Assembly (NCBI GenBank): GCA_026874595.1
Contig: CM049308.1
Location: 18,536,001-18,600,000, forward strand
Length of the DNA: 64,000 nt
Reading direction: 5' to 3'
Source: Sipunculus nudus
Taxonomy: Eukaryota; Annelida; Sipuncula; Golfingiida; Sipunculidae
Shown here piece after piece: positions 12,483 through 24,400 of this stretch (positions within the stretch are counted from its first letter, which is position 1; each line of letters starts with the position of its first letter). The position numbers and the translations under genes are program-made. The notes under the pieces were generated by a model. The model did not search any database. It was given only the letters and a program-made list of their open reading frames with translations, and had not been told where the DNA came from.

Positions 12483-13120
12483 TTTGCATTTTACACCTGG
12501 CCCATGGACCTATTTACAAATGAAGTAGGCTGCCCTGCAGAATGTTCTAATAAATAAGTAATTATATATGTATATCAGAGGTTTTTAGAGATCAGTTATT
12601 TTATTTATAGACAAATACGTTAACCACCTTCCGGGGATACAGCGTGGCCCTGATAGATACACACAAACATAAAAAATTTAGAAATGTTTACTGAAATTAG
12701 TTTTTCAGGGGGTCTTATACTTCCTGGACAGAATGGTGCAGTCAGCGTTAGGACAATAATTCTTACAATCTTAATTCATATAACATAAATTTAACTTTTC
12801 GTTCTATAGCACTGTAGCAATTTACCTCACCTGTATATATGTTAAGATACTGAATACATCATTATATATATGGGCAAATTAGATATTCCAAGAACCTTGT
12901 AACATATTTACGGGAACATAACTATGTCTGTTTACAGGTAAGGAAAATTTTATATGATCACAGAGCAATACATATATTATATATGTCTTGATTTCATATC
13001 TACAGTGCTTTATATAACGCCAGTAAATATGGCGAATATACACCACATATATAAGATCGATGTTTACATCCTGACAATCCCCTAACAAATCATTTGTCAC
13101 AAAAGTAGTGATCAAAGCAT
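12170..13120. other. AT-rich stretch
   Basis: AT-rich sequence with one (TA)n array. Nothing else was recognised. Confidence 0.5.
12449..12478. repeat. (AT)n microsatellite, about 30 bp
   Basis: Uninterrupted AT dinucleotides. Confidence 0.93.
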
Positions 13121-13880
13121 TTCAGACATAGCCGGGGCCAGACAGCGTGTTAATATATCAAATGATATATCGCACGCGTCAGTGATTAGCTTGACAAGAA
13201 TATGAAGGGCCTTACAATGCGGAAATCTGGCCACGCAAGGCAGATCAACGAGTTAGGTGACTTCAAGTTCTCTTGGCTGCCAGCAAAAGAGTCTTATAGA
13301 GGGTTATATGCCTGGGCGAATGACTTAAAGGGGATGCTAATAGTTTTGATGGCGTGAGCTAGGGGCGGCTTCAACGGCTATTGTTTCGCCCTTAAGATAA
13401 TCAAAGGCCCACTCCATGAACTCACTTTGGTTTCTCAATGGCAAAAAGTGGCGCATTGATTCCTCAAGAGAAAACAATACAGATATGAAGGCGTCCACAA
13501 GGAGAGATCAATACGCTCTAAGGATCTATATAAGGTAAACTTCTTACACCACAGGGGCTAACTAGCTCCTGGACTAACTTTGCTATAGACTTGAAAGCAT
13601 TTGACGGAGTGCTCCAGATTTACACCTTGGTGATATAGTCACGTTAGGTTAGCATTGCCCACGGGAGAAGCTCTCAATTTTTGGTACCTTCCAAATAACC
13701 TGATTACATCCTACTGTGAGGCAGACAATGAAGCACCTGAATGATATCAACATATTTAGATAACATGGGCGAGATGCGAGACCGACGCAGGAGGGCCTGC
13801 GTGACGTAGTGCGTGTGACAGATTTGGAACAAGTGATCTGACACTACTTAGAGGACTAAGCAAAGATATCTGGAAATGTT
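13120..13880. promoter_or_regulatory. GC-richer island 5
   Basis: Seen: about 750 bp of complex sequence, unusually free of open frames and microsatellites. A palindrome, ATATATCA-AA-TGATATAT, lies at 13,153-13,170, and a CRE-like TGACGTA at 13,802-13,808. The lack of frames over 60 codons argues against an exon. A conserved non-coding element is inferred. Confidence 0.35.
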
Positions 13881-15228
13881 TACCACTATTATGATGTTAT
13901 CGATTTATAATCGTGCACTCAAATGACTTTTATAATACAACCATGCAGGTTCCTTTACAGAAATCCATTTTAAAAGCAATAAATGTGTCGAACTTGATTT
14001 AGTGTACCCGTTTTGAGTTCATATATTTCTGCTTAGGTGAACATTATCAAAATCTCATAAATATTTACACCATGCATGCTTCCTCTAAGATATATCAACA
14101 TGCAGTACAACATATAGTTTATTAAAATAATAAAAATCCAAGTAGTAATACAGACAAAGGGGAAAACAGTCGAACAGTTATATTTTCTTAATTCCAGTCA
14201 TTGTATCATAATGTTTTTAAGAAGTCAAAGAATATTGTAATTTAAATAAAATTTTAGTCCCTCCTTTTCCCGACTAAATAGGGTAAAAGGCAGATGTGCT
14301 TTCAAACGTTTTATATGTGTTCTATATATAACCTGCCATTTATAATATTTTAATACCAAGATACTCCTGCACTGTCATGCACTCATGACCTGATGATACA
14401 TACAGTATATATAGCTGAAATATCAGGCTGCTCATTTAAAACAAGACGGTAACGTATATACCCACCATAGAACCAAGTAACTGCAATATCCCCCTCCCCC
14501 GAAAATCATGCCAATTTCAAGTCCCGCCAATGCACATTTTAATGTACATCATGTGTAGCTATCAACAACATTCGGATGTTTATAAAATTTAACGAAACGG
14601 AATGGGGTTGAATTAAGGGTGCATTTTACTGCTATATAGCCTTAATATAGTTTAATAGTTGTGTCTTAATGGACAAGCATAACAATGAAAACTGATTTAA
14701 GCCTCTATCCTACAGGTGGGTAACCCTTTTTTTACAAGAGACTTTAGCTAGGGGAATGTTTCTAAAATTAAAAAACAAATCCCTTAGATGTAGTCCAATC
14801 AAGAAAAATGGACATCCTTACATATATTTAAAGTCAAACCATAGGTTGCCATATGCTTAATAATTTAACAACCTATTTATATCCATATCTTTAAAACTGA
14901 TCAGTATTCTGCTTTTTCGAAAATCTTTTGAGAATATAGCGTGCTGCGAAATTAGATGAAATTAAGATTGCCCTTTATATGTGTTTTATATGGGATATAT
15001 ACTAGTATAATATATGTTTATGTACATAAGTTAAGGTATGATTTCTATGGAAATTACGTTTGATAAATAAAAATTACGACCAATGCATGGACGTATATAA
15101 GAACTTGCAACAAGACAAAATGAAAACATATTCGTGATCAATTCCATATAACTGAAATACGAAATACTTCAAAATTAAGCACATATATACGGGCCACCCA
15201 TGGGATGGCTAAGAACTTGCACACTTAA

Positions 15229-15259
<31 letters not shown>

Positions 15260-15340
15260 ATATTTTGATGTGTTTTTTTTTCAAATAAATATTTCTTCAA
15301 TAAAATCGATAAATGGTATTCAAATCTCTTAGAGAAAGGC
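13880..15340. other. AT-rich stretch
   Basis: AT-rich sequence with an interrupted (AT)n tract at about 15,229-15,260. No gene or repeat family was recognised. Confidence 0.5.
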
Positions 15341-16560
15341 GCGAAAAGTCAAGATTATGCTTATTCAAAGGTGCGTTTATTCCGAGGACTATCACTGCCC
15401 TAATTTCCCATGCAGACGTCAACATAAAACTTTCACTCACAAATTAAGTACTAGCAAATATGTGGTGAAGTCAAGAGTCCTCTTGAAACCTGTAGATATT
15501 TTCAGAAGACTCGGTAGGTAATACCCGTATTACGTACCATAGAAGTAAAGAGGTACGGGTATTTCATTCTGGTTTGATTTTAAGCTATAGCTATATATAG
15601 CGTCACACTTGTCAGTCAATTAGCCAGTGGGTGGCGTTGTAGGACCAACATATGCCACAAACATGTAATTATTTGAGCTAGTCTTTAGGATTCTTTGTGC
15701 AACCCCCTTGATAATTCCCACCCGACCGGCCCATAATACATTTACAGGGGGCAACTGTATTCAACCTCATTTTATGGCTGATGAAACCAAATGTGTGTGA
15801 AGTCATGTGCGAAGGAACTAGAGAAAAAAAATCGCCAAGTGTTGAAACCTCACGAGGTTAATTAAACCAGTGCAATGAGTCGAAATGCTGTCTGTTCCCT
15901 CGGGGCTCCAACGTACGTCTTTGAAGTCGCAGGGGTAGTAGTTCCTCAATGAGCCACTACCGTCTAACAGCCGGCGCGGCGGTGCCATCTTCTCGCCCTA
16001 TGGCAGAGGGAGGAAAGAGGTTGATCGGGGCCTTGCGAGGCCAAGCTTCCGCGGAGGGGGTTTCTATACACGGGTGTTGTTGTTACCAGCGGGGAAGCCC
16101 CAGCCTCATCAGCGAGACTTTCCCTGTCACAGTGAAAAAGGTGTCTTAATACCCCAATATCCTGACACCCGTGATGCGGGCAGGAATACCAAATGCTCTT
16201 TCAGAATCAATTGCCCGTTAGCAATTTCTTCTGTATCTCCCGGCGAGCCCCTCTAGCGCTGGTATGCTTGGTCTTCTATGGTTTCAACAAAGCCAAGCTC
16301 TCGATCCTTGTAAACTTTAGGTTCAGAAGACCCCAACACGTCCCCCTTAACCCCATCGAACGAACACCTGACCAACGTCAACTTCTCTACAAAACTAGAG
16401 CGGGAATCTGAAGAAATTGTTGACTTGCATTTTGAGAACCCTTGTCGAAACTCGACCTAGAAACCGTGCTCTGCTTGTCACAGTTTATTTAGAAATCCGC
16501 TCTGGATTCACCTCGGAAACCATACATTTCTAGGACACTTTGCAACTCCCTAAATAAACA
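15340..16560. promoter_or_regulatory. GC-richer island 6, with an inverted repeat
   Basis: Seen: about 1.2 kb of complex sequence, most G+C-rich at 15,880-16,400. It contains the perfect 10-bp inverted repeat AATACCCGTA (15,520-15,529) and TACGGGTATT (15,554-15,563). Three overlapping plus-strand frames of 60-72 codons, in different registers between 15,949 and 16,411, have no recognisable domain and no convincing splice sites. Regulatory or exon status is unresolved. Confidence 0.3.
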
Positions 16561-16699
16561 TTTGTTTACATGTGTATTGTAAATCTGGTTTAATTATTGT
16601 TTTTATGAATTTCATGGTTCGCCATTTTTTTAAATTCTTGTTGAATGAGATAAATGCTTAGCTAATATATTCATAAACGATATCGGAATTGTTTTGAGC

Positions 16700-16751
16700 A
16701 GAGAGAGACAGAGAGAGAGAGAAAGAAAGATAGACAAACAGACAGACAGAG
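16700..16751 (+). repeat. Imperfect (GA)n / (GACA)n tract
   Basis: GAGAGA blocks are interspersed with GACA and GAAA. The tract is purine-biased. Confidence 0.85.
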
Positions 16752-18550
16752 AAACAAAACAAAGAAAACAGGTTACATTTGAAGCGTGAAAAATCTAATT
16801 AGCAGGGGTTTTTAACATCTCCATGATTCATAAAAAAGTGTATTAAAAAATAAGAAATATTAAATAACTGCGACGAAATATACAGAGTAACCGTCTTTAT
16901 CAGCAGGGAAAGGACCATTAATTATTTAATTACATAAGAATGTAGCTTTTTAAATAATAGTACGTACAATTCTTATTATCAAGCTAGAGAGGACCACGTG
17001 ATGCAGATAGTATAAATCTATCCGCAACTACGTGTATATTACTTGCACATGCCGTAACTGGAAAAAAATATTCATGTTACATGTATTTTCTTATTTTTTT
17101 CAAGTTGTTAAAGTTTAAAAGTTAATATCCTGTCAAGTGAGGAAACAAAAAATAACCATGATAACCATGCATGGATGATGTTTCGTAAATTCTGGTACCT
17201 TGGAAATGAAAAGTTTATGTTTCATGCTCTTAATATGGTAAAATCGTGTATCATATGCAGACGCAGTTGGAATCACCATGCATGGCCATGTAAATATGTA
17301 TTATATATTACATTCACAGTGGCGAATGTATATTACTGTCCCTGTTTAGTTCTTATAGAAATGCATAACATGCTCTTTGAATTTTTTTTTTGCATTTTTT
17401 AGTCATCATATAAGGAATAACGTAAATTTGTGCATTAAAAATACCTAAAATTCTACCGTTTTCCCGCCCTGGCTCTCAACACATGCACACGCACACAAGT
17501 ACCCATTAAACCCGACACATGCAGTGTTTTATGCAGGCAAGCGTTTGAATCTTACACCCTTTCTCATCTTTACGGTTAAGGTCCGGGTCATTAGGTGCAT
17601 AATAGTATATTAATTCTTATTGTCATCGGGACGATATGGCAAATAAAGTATCCCCGTGAGACCTCTAACATACCTGCTATATTAGTTGACGCACTTTGAT
17701 CAAGAAAAACCCTTGGTTTATCAGGAAGAACATACCTGTGTTCGATTTTTACACCTTTCCGACTAAGAGGATACGTTTGTAGATAACAGCCTTGCCTTTA
17801 TATGATAGTAATGTAGGAGTGGTCTTGACAATTGGCATGTTGAGTATTTATCTATATGTGGTTTATCTGTACTCCTGTATGATTTATTATTTCAGCAGAG
17901 TAAGACATATGTCTCCAACATGTGTATATCTTCTTAATGATATAAAATGCATTGTTAGAACACATATGTAATATGTAAGTTTGTAAGTAATTTATATAAA
18001 CCAGGAAAAATTACGTGGTATGCCATAATTATTATTATAATATTATTCCCCCTATAACATCGCTCTTTTTCTAAGCACTATATGCAAATATGGTTTTCAT
18101 TATATTTTTTTACGTTACTTCTCACTTGTTCATAAAATCTATTGTATATAACCATTTAAGTTAAAATAGTCTGAATTTGGTTCTCCCAGTGTCATATATT
18201 ATTATTATTAAGTGCAAGTTTTTAACATAGCTCTGAAAGAGCTGCCTCTTTCAGTACAATTTACTGCTTTTTACTTTTAGTCCAATGTAACCACATCCAT
18301 GGTATCTGAGTGTTTACTACAAGAATATACTCTTTAACCCATCAAGCCCCACAGTCAGCAGGTACATGCATGTGTTCTGTCAACTTACATGGGATTTTCT
18401 GTGTGTTTATTCCCTCTTATTATATATACATATATCATATATAAGTTGTATGGAGAATGTTAACTGATGCATCTGACATGTATATAGCTGAACATATATA
18501 CGCTTTGTTTATATACTCGCATATACACCTATACACCTTCGCGCACACGA

Positions 18551-18551
18551 G

Positions 18552-18610
<59 letters not shown>
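18551..18610. repeat. Compound (AC)n(AT)n microsatellite
   Basis: About nine AC units pass directly into about 21 AT units, a typical compound dinucleotide array. Confidence 0.95.
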
Positions 18611-18614
<4 letters not shown>

Positions 18615-19732
18615 TGAATAATTTACCTTAAGATTCATGGAAAAATAAAAGAAATACTAGAGATAAATATAAAATAAATAATTGATATCAACATTGATTA
18701 TTGAGATCAATAATTCCTGAAAAATAAGGAAATATTGAAACAGAAATTAGGAAAAATGTGTCAAAATTATAACAATTATAAAAACAGTTATGAATAAATG
18801 ATAAAACATCAATACTGGATACATAAAGAAATGAATGAAATAAAGAAATTTAACTTATTGTGTAAGTTTTTAATCTTTAATACATTTGTGTCAATTAAAT
18901 TAAGTGTATTTAAATTCAACAGCAAACTTTTGGCAAATCCCAAGTTAAGACCGGCAGGCTATTTTCTTTTATTTCATTGCTGTTCCTGTAATTCCCATAA
19001 ATATACAAGATCTCATATATATACTGTCGCCATGCATATGTATTTTATGTATACAATCTGTGACTACGACAGAGAAGCCTATAATATGGGACTTAGATAT
19101 ATAAATTTGTATATTTCCTATATTACGTCGAAGGTTTTGGTGAATTTTAATCCGGAGTATATAAAGAGATTATTATTTGGCCCAAACTATAAAGAGGATC
19201 GATGTTACAACCTAAATTAAAACTTCAGAGCTCAAGACTACAATGTTATAAAACTCCTTGTTTATTTTATAAATATAAAATTTATTTTCTAGGTCCTGAT
19301 TAAAATTGTAAACTTAACACTGGCTAAAGGTCACAGTGTCTTATGAATATTCATTAGACGAAGTAGTGCAGTGAATGCTTCGGCCAGCTTTTATTGGCTG
19401 TAGGTCCTAACATCAGGTTTTTAATGAAAAAAATAACTCATTGTCTAATTTTTCAATATATTTCCCATAAAAAGAACTGTGTTGGTCAAATAATGTTTTA
19501 TGTTTGCCCAGTCAAAGACATTGTATATACAAATACTTGTTTGATAGTAATTGGAGAGGGGTCAGTTTGGCTTCAGTTGATTCAGTTCAGTTAGAATTAT
19601 TGTAAAAAAGGAAGACCACATTTTTATTCCTTGTTTCTTCATATACAAATAACAACAAACTTTCATGCAGGGTGAAGTTTAAAAAAAAAACAGATGTAGA
19701 CTTCAGGTTTTTTTTATTGATATATACCGTAT

Positions 19733-19778
19733 GTAGTAAACTATATACATATATATATAGTTTATTACAGACCCGTCA
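19733..19778. repeat. Small inverted repeat around an AT core
   Basis: GTAGTAAACTATATA faces TATATAGTTTATTAC with one mismatch and a short AT loop. Confidence 0.7.
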
Positions 19779-19779
19779 C

Positions 19780-20060
19780 CATAAGGCTGGGGATAAACTA
19801 AGCTTTCTCGACATACTGATGACACCTGTCGGCGACAAGTAAAACTGAATGTCCGGGTTTTTATATCGGCATAAAAAGAAAATTTTTATTGAAACTCATG
19901 TGATAAAAAGGCCTGCCCTGTCTTTCAAATGAGGTCCGTGCATAAGTCTATGTCTTAAGTTAATTGTATTTGAAATCACTTGCTATAACCCTGCTGTAAT
20001 TTGACCGAAGCACATGCAGCCAAACGTTCATCGTTGCCCGTGATGTGCATGCATGCTCCT
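19780..20060. promoter_or_regulatory. Small GC-richer island 7
   Basis: A short patch with CACCTGTCGGCGACAAG-type sequence and no microsatellite. Regulatory status is inferred from composition only. Confidence 0.2.
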
Positions 20061-20297
20061 GAAAAAAAAAAGGATCAAGCGTATGACAGATGATTGTATG
20101 ATTCTTGCAGCGGTCAACAGATCTAAATCATATAGTAATCCATGAATACATTATCTGACATATACATTCCAATAGATAGATAATTTATTTGTATATACAA
20201 ACTAAAAGAATTGGGGACCAGTTAAATCAAAATTAAATTGCTCAAGGTTCATACTGCATTCCCGTTCATGGGTTATCTTATAACACAGGGTTCACTG

Positions 20298-20303
20298 TAT
20301 ATA

Positions 20304-20366
<63 letters not shown>
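20298..20366. repeat. (AT)n microsatellite, about 69 bp
   Basis: AT dinucleotides with one early interruption (TTTAT). Confidence 0.95.
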
Positions 20367-20370
<4 letters not shown>

Positions 20371-20626
20371 ACATCAAATTGTAATATGGATAAACACGCC
20401 TGCATTTGTGTAGCAAACGCTTCCCGTGTATATAAAAAGGGTAATAAATGTTTTTAACACTGATAAAAAGACCATTAATCTTGCATGGGCATATCAATTC
20501 AATGTAACAGTTACAGGAAACGTGTTATCAAACGCTGTCATATCTAGCGTGTATAACTGAGTATAGCAATATTTATCAGAGTAATATATAGCATAGGACC
20601 TGTCTTAAATTTTCCGCCATTTCGAC

Positions 20627-20668
20627 ATGTCTTACCAGCCAGTCGAGCTTTCGGAGGAAACATATTGA
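20627..20668 (+). other. Short in-frame upstream ORF, 13 codons
   Basis: ATG at 20,627 opens a frame reading MSYQPVELSEETY and stops at TGA (20,666-20,668). It is in the same frame as the candidate exon that starts 18 bp after the stop. If transcribed, it would be an upstream ORF of that exon. An alternative is that the stop interrupts what was one longer frame. Confidence 0.25.
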
Positions 20669-20686
20669 ACCTCATTGTTTGAAGTT

Positions 20687-20792
20687 ATGCCGCGCCGAGC
20701 ACAGCAGACGACGAGTATGGAAAGTCATTCCAAGTCGCCATTCCACCGCGGCATCCCATATTCAAAAGTGACCTTCAAATACAAAGTCAAAG
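20687..20792 (+). CDS. Candidate first coding exon, unknown protein (35 codons plus one base)
   Basis: Seen: ATG at 20,687 with G at -3, then 35 sense codons with mixed GC-containing third positions, ending AAAG|GTAAGA at 20,792/20,793, a strong splice donor. The peptide begins MPRRAQQTTSMESH, continues with PFHRGIPYSKVTF and ends YKVK. It is basic and polar with no hydrophobic signal. The frame runs straight into a (TA)n array after the donor, as expected of an intron. No downstream exon could be identified, and I do not recognise the family. Inference: a 5' exon of a spliced gene on the plus strand. A chance ORF with a chance donor is the alternative. Confidence 0.35.
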
Positions 20793-20808
20793 GTAAGACA
20801 TCAACGTG

Positions 20809-20858
<50 letters not shown>
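20809..20858. repeat. (TA)n microsatellite, about 50 bp
   Basis: Uninterrupted, starting 16 bp after the candidate splice donor at 20,793. Confidence 0.95.
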
Positions 20859-20859
<1 letters not shown>

Positions 20860-20861
<2 letters not shown>

Positions 20862-21480
20862 CATTATGTGTGTATTTGTCCTAAAATAGCGTGTCGTCGA
20901 TAAAAGTTTTGAAATAAGAGGGAGTCGCGTGTGCTTTTGTAGCATGCACATGTGCACGTTCATAATGAGTGTTAAGACATTTTTTATGTCATAACGCACG
21001 TGGGTTATCTTACTGTATGACCTGGTATCTGATGTTAAATACATGTTATGTATTCTTTGTTTGTATGTTTTCCTCTCTGTCTGTCTGTCAAGCTGTTCTT
21101 TAGCTCCTGTCCGTCGGCCGCGTCTATCGGTTTCCGTATGTCTGTCTGTCTCTGTCTCTCCATTTCCCTCTTTATAATGTATGTGTGTGTGTATACACAA
21201 GTAGAGCTTCGTTTATTGGAACAGCCAAAGGTTAGCATTTCTATAAAACCTGTGCATAGATATGCAGTTTTGACATAGCATATATAAACGCGTACATGCA
21301 CGTGTCAAAATATTTTTAAATATAATATAAAATTTTTTTTTTGCATTTACACTTAATTAATACACAGTGTAAATATAATTTGCTGGATAAATCATATCAT
21401 AATCTTATATGTGATCGTTTATGATTAACAGACTGCAGTGAAACCGGTGTAAATCGAAAACGAAAATTAAATCCTCCTTT
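20860..21480. other. AT-rich stretch with an imperfect CTGT repeat
   Basis: A pyrimidine-rich CTGTCTGT / CTCT tract lies at about 21,071-21,170 and opens frames on both strands. Otherwise AT-rich, with nothing recognised. Confidence 0.5.
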
Positions 21481-22460
21481 GAAATTGAAACCGACAATAT
21501 TACGGGGACAGTTTGTTAACCTAAGTTCATGCGTAACTGCCTTTAAGCACAATAGAATTTTGATTGAATTGAGTCTACTTGACCTCAGATCGTTTGGTCA
21601 GAGGGGCCCGCTGGAACTCCCTATGTGGCCAGGTGGGGGCCCCTGGGGGAGGGCACTAATACGTATTGTTAGGTGCAGTACCCGGGTCAGTGTTGGTAAT
21701 GAGGGGATTTCTTCAGGACCGACGATCTTTGGATGGGTCATTATCTTTGCGGTGAAGTAAGCAATAAAGACTCGCTTTAAGCTTTAATTGACTCAATCAG
21801 TAGAGGGCGATGGTAGCTCCGCGAGCTGGCCAGGGCCACTTCTTGTCAAAAATTAATTGTCGCAAACACAAATTATGAAATGATGACCACATTGTGCCTC
21901 GGGGGGTCGGGAATAATTGGCCTCATCCCGCGGGATGGGGGAGCGTCCTGTTTCTGGGTGGGCGTTTCTGGACGTGTTCCGACATTTGTACCGTCAAAAG
22001 TTAATGGTTCTATACCGAACTTCACTATTCTGGGCGTACCCCAAGAAAAGTGGTCCCACGTGACTTCTGAATTAAAGAAAACCCAGGTGCATGGCACTCT
22101 AAGTGCAATTATATGCTCAAAGAATTGCCATTAGTGACATAATGGCAGCTAGCACTATTGTAGCTGTATTTCTAACGTGAAAAGAACTTCTTGAACGCAG
22201 TGGTGACATCACAATACTTGTAAATGTTCAAAGAGAACGCGTGAAAGCGTTACATTTAGACACTTCACACGTGTGAGCATCTTTGACCAACACGTGCGCT
22301 AATGTATTAATTTTCATTTTCTAAGAAGAAGGATCAACATTAGAGCGTGTTCTCGGTAAATAAGAGACTCAGCTATTGATTTGAATGTTCGAAATGAAGT
22401 CCCTATCACGTAACGAACCGGTAATGCGACAGTAATCGTATTGCTCTCCTCTTATACGAT
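21480..22460. promoter_or_regulatory. GC-richer island 8 with CTCF-like motifs
   Basis: Seen: about 1 kb of complex sequence. TCAGTAGAGGGCGAT (21,797-21,811) matches the bilaterian CTCF consensus CCASYAGRKGGCRSY at 13 of 15 positions. CCAGGTGGGGGCCCC (21,629-21,643) matches at 12. Open frames at 21,479-21,760 and 21,880-22,134 have no domain that I recognise. An insulator or enhancer role is inferred. Confidence 0.35.
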
Positions 22461-23126
22461 ATAAGTTGATTTGAAATCTTCCCCGTGCCATATGTACTAT
22501 ACAGTACTTCAATCTTTATACTACTTATACTTTTATAAATACTACTTAAAATCACCAACTTGAACTTCCAGTAACCTATACGTTAGCTGTTACTATATCG
22601 TCTGATTATACACATTGTTTTACTTTTAGGAATTACAATCTCTCCCCTACATGGAATTTTGTGTTTGCTTGAAAGAAAAAGTAAAATTCTTCTTAAACGT
22701 TTCCTATTTTTTTCACACAACGTAAATGATCACTTTGCATGTAAACCTTAAAAACAGCATGTATTGTTCACGATATTATATTGACACCTTATTGTTATAT
22801 TATTTTTACTTTTCTGGAATAAAGAGAAAGTTCCTTAAACAGTTTATGAGCGCTGCAATTTATGTGCGTTTGATATATGCAAAAACTGACAAAACACGGG
22901 TCGTTAATAGTTCTACGTTTTATCTTTGATGTCTGCATGTACAGTGCACAGCCATGCATATATACATAATATTAACAAATTCAAAAACAAATCAAATTCT
23001 ATATTTAAACTTAAAAAAAAACTAATTATAAAAGGTCACAATGTCACCGTTAATTCACAATATAGTTATCGTATGTAACAAATTATACATGTATAAAATG
23101 TATATATCTGCATGGCAAACTTAAAT

Positions 23127-23211
<85 letters not shown>

Positions 23212-23570
23212 TGCATGGTCACTCTTTGCATGAGGTACTCATTTGCCAGATACACCCTTAATGTGTTTTTTGAATCAATAAATTAAAGAATAAATATCCT
23301 AAATATGCAGAAAAGATATCAACTTTAATGGGGACTGAAGTATTCATTTATACATTTGTTCACGTATACCTCCTGTGAATATTATTTAGTAATTGGATAT
23401 GGCTCCCACGTTCAGTCATGCATAATCAAACACATATACACAAACATGATGCATGCATGCATGGAACTCAAAAGTAAAGATATAAAAGAATATTTCGAAA
23501 CAACATACTGACTCGCGAGGAAATTAAATTTAAATTTAAGGGAACAACCTTGTGTTCAAACACATATATA
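22460..23570. other. AT-rich stretch
   Basis: AT-rich sequence with a compound TA/CA array (listed separately) and GCATGCATGCATGG strings near 23,450. No gene was recognised. Confidence 0.5.
23124..23211. repeat. Compound (AT)n ... (AC)n microsatellite
   Basis: Roughly 75 bp of AT units with single-base interruptions, ending in (AC)5. Confidence 0.95.
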
Positions 23571-23574
23571 GGCA

Positions 23575-23712
23575 TGTTTTATATATTTACGTCTTTTTTA
23601 TATACTTGTACAATTACAATTGAAAATGCAAAGGAAATGAAATACAAAGGAAAATGAAAAACATCAATTGTAATTGTACAAGTATATAAGAAAGACGTAA
23701 ATATATAAAACA
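23575..23712. repeat. Near-perfect foldback: 49-bp arms, 40-bp loop
   Basis: Seen: the left arm 23,575-23,623 (from TGTTTTATATATTTACGTC to CAATTACAATTGA) is the reverse complement of 23,664-23,712 except for one mismatch. The 40-bp A-rich loop contains repeated AAGGAAA / AATGAAA strings. A transcript would form a long hairpin. The perfection implies recent origin or gene conversion. It is too long and too perfect for a typical pre-miRNA; a foldback MITE or a recent inverted duplication is likelier. Confidence 0.9.
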
Positions 23713-23849
23713 AGACTATATGATTATAGATTAGGTTAACAGCTTGTATAGAAAGCACCATTGATTTTTCCTGGATGAACCATGCAGTGGCCTGCTTAAA
23801 TCCATGGTTTGGTATGCTTTTTGACATTTGGAATATAACAGATGTCAAA

Positions 23850-24165
23850 CTGGCTTCTGTGGTCTACAGGTAGAACCCAGAACTCAAATCCGGGAAATCA
23901 TGAGTTCGAATTTCAGCCGGAGGTGCGTTTGGATTTATTCACGGCAGGCCCAAACCCCGGGTGAGCGCTTTGATAACTTAATCGGAACGCCATGCCCCTC
24001 GGCCGTGTTTAGCTGAAAATCGAGTGCACCTTTCAGGGGTTCCACGGTGGCATGACCCTCAAAAGCGCTTTAGTCATCGGGTCTGGTTAACACCAAGATG
24101 TAAATGATAGGATGCTTGTGTTATCGCCTTGTCACATGCGTAGTCCGAAACCGGAATGGAAACCT
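23850..24165 (+). mobile_element. tRNA-derived SINE
   Basis: Seen: an RNA polymerase III A box, TGGTCTACAGG (23,860-23,870), fits TRGYNNANNNG. A B box, GTTCGAATT (23,904-23,912), fits GWTCRANNC except for its last base. Their spacing is tRNA-like. A tRNA-like head, from about GGCTTCTG to GCCGGAGGTG, is followed by a G+C-richer body of about 230 bp that resembles nothing else in the window. A tRNA gene is unlikely because the acceptor ends do not pair well and the sequence continues as a body. SINEs of this layout are known in molluscs. The 3' boundary is approximate. The open frame at 23,828-24,016 is incidental. Confidence 0.65.
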
Positions 24166-24400
24166 GCACATAAATATACATACTCAATTAAGCTGACATC
24201 TTCCACCCAAAACAAATGTTAGAAAAAGGTAAGATGTCAAACAAGCCCTCTTTTTTATGACGGAGTGGGCATGCAAGAAATAATTCTGTAAACGCAAGTA
24301 TAAAAAAGAACGCAGGAAAATCGTTTTGAGTTAGTTGTCTATAAAAAATTTTTTTTTAAATTGTTGTATCCGAACATTCATGAAACAGATGGTAGAGTTG
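24165..24400. other. AT-rich stretch
   Basis: Nothing recognised. Confidence 0.5.

Larger units (their letters stand above)
16560..19780. other. AT-rich stretch with simple repeats
   Basis: Mostly AT-rich. A weakly GC-richer patch lies at about 17,460-17,800 with no distinctive motif. A 140-codon frame at 18,798-19,220 is K/N/I/Y-rich with no recognised domain and looks like AT-rich noise, although it is the longest frame that is not a microsatellite. Confidence 0.45.

Noticed and set aside
18798-19220. 140-codon plus-strand ORF
   Set aside because: K/N/I/Y-rich translation of AT-rich DNA with no recognisable domain. Kept only as a remark in the stretch description.
20787-21200. 137-codon minus-strand ORF
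   Set aside because: It is built from a CTGT-rich tract and a (TA)n array, so its length is compositional.
23575-23712. MicroRNA precursor
   Set aside because: The stem is too long and too perfect, and no known mature miRNA sequence was recognised. Small-RNA data would be needed.
23852-23925. Functional tRNA gene
   Set aside because: A and B boxes are present, but the acceptor stem pairs poorly and the sequence runs on into a SINE-like body.
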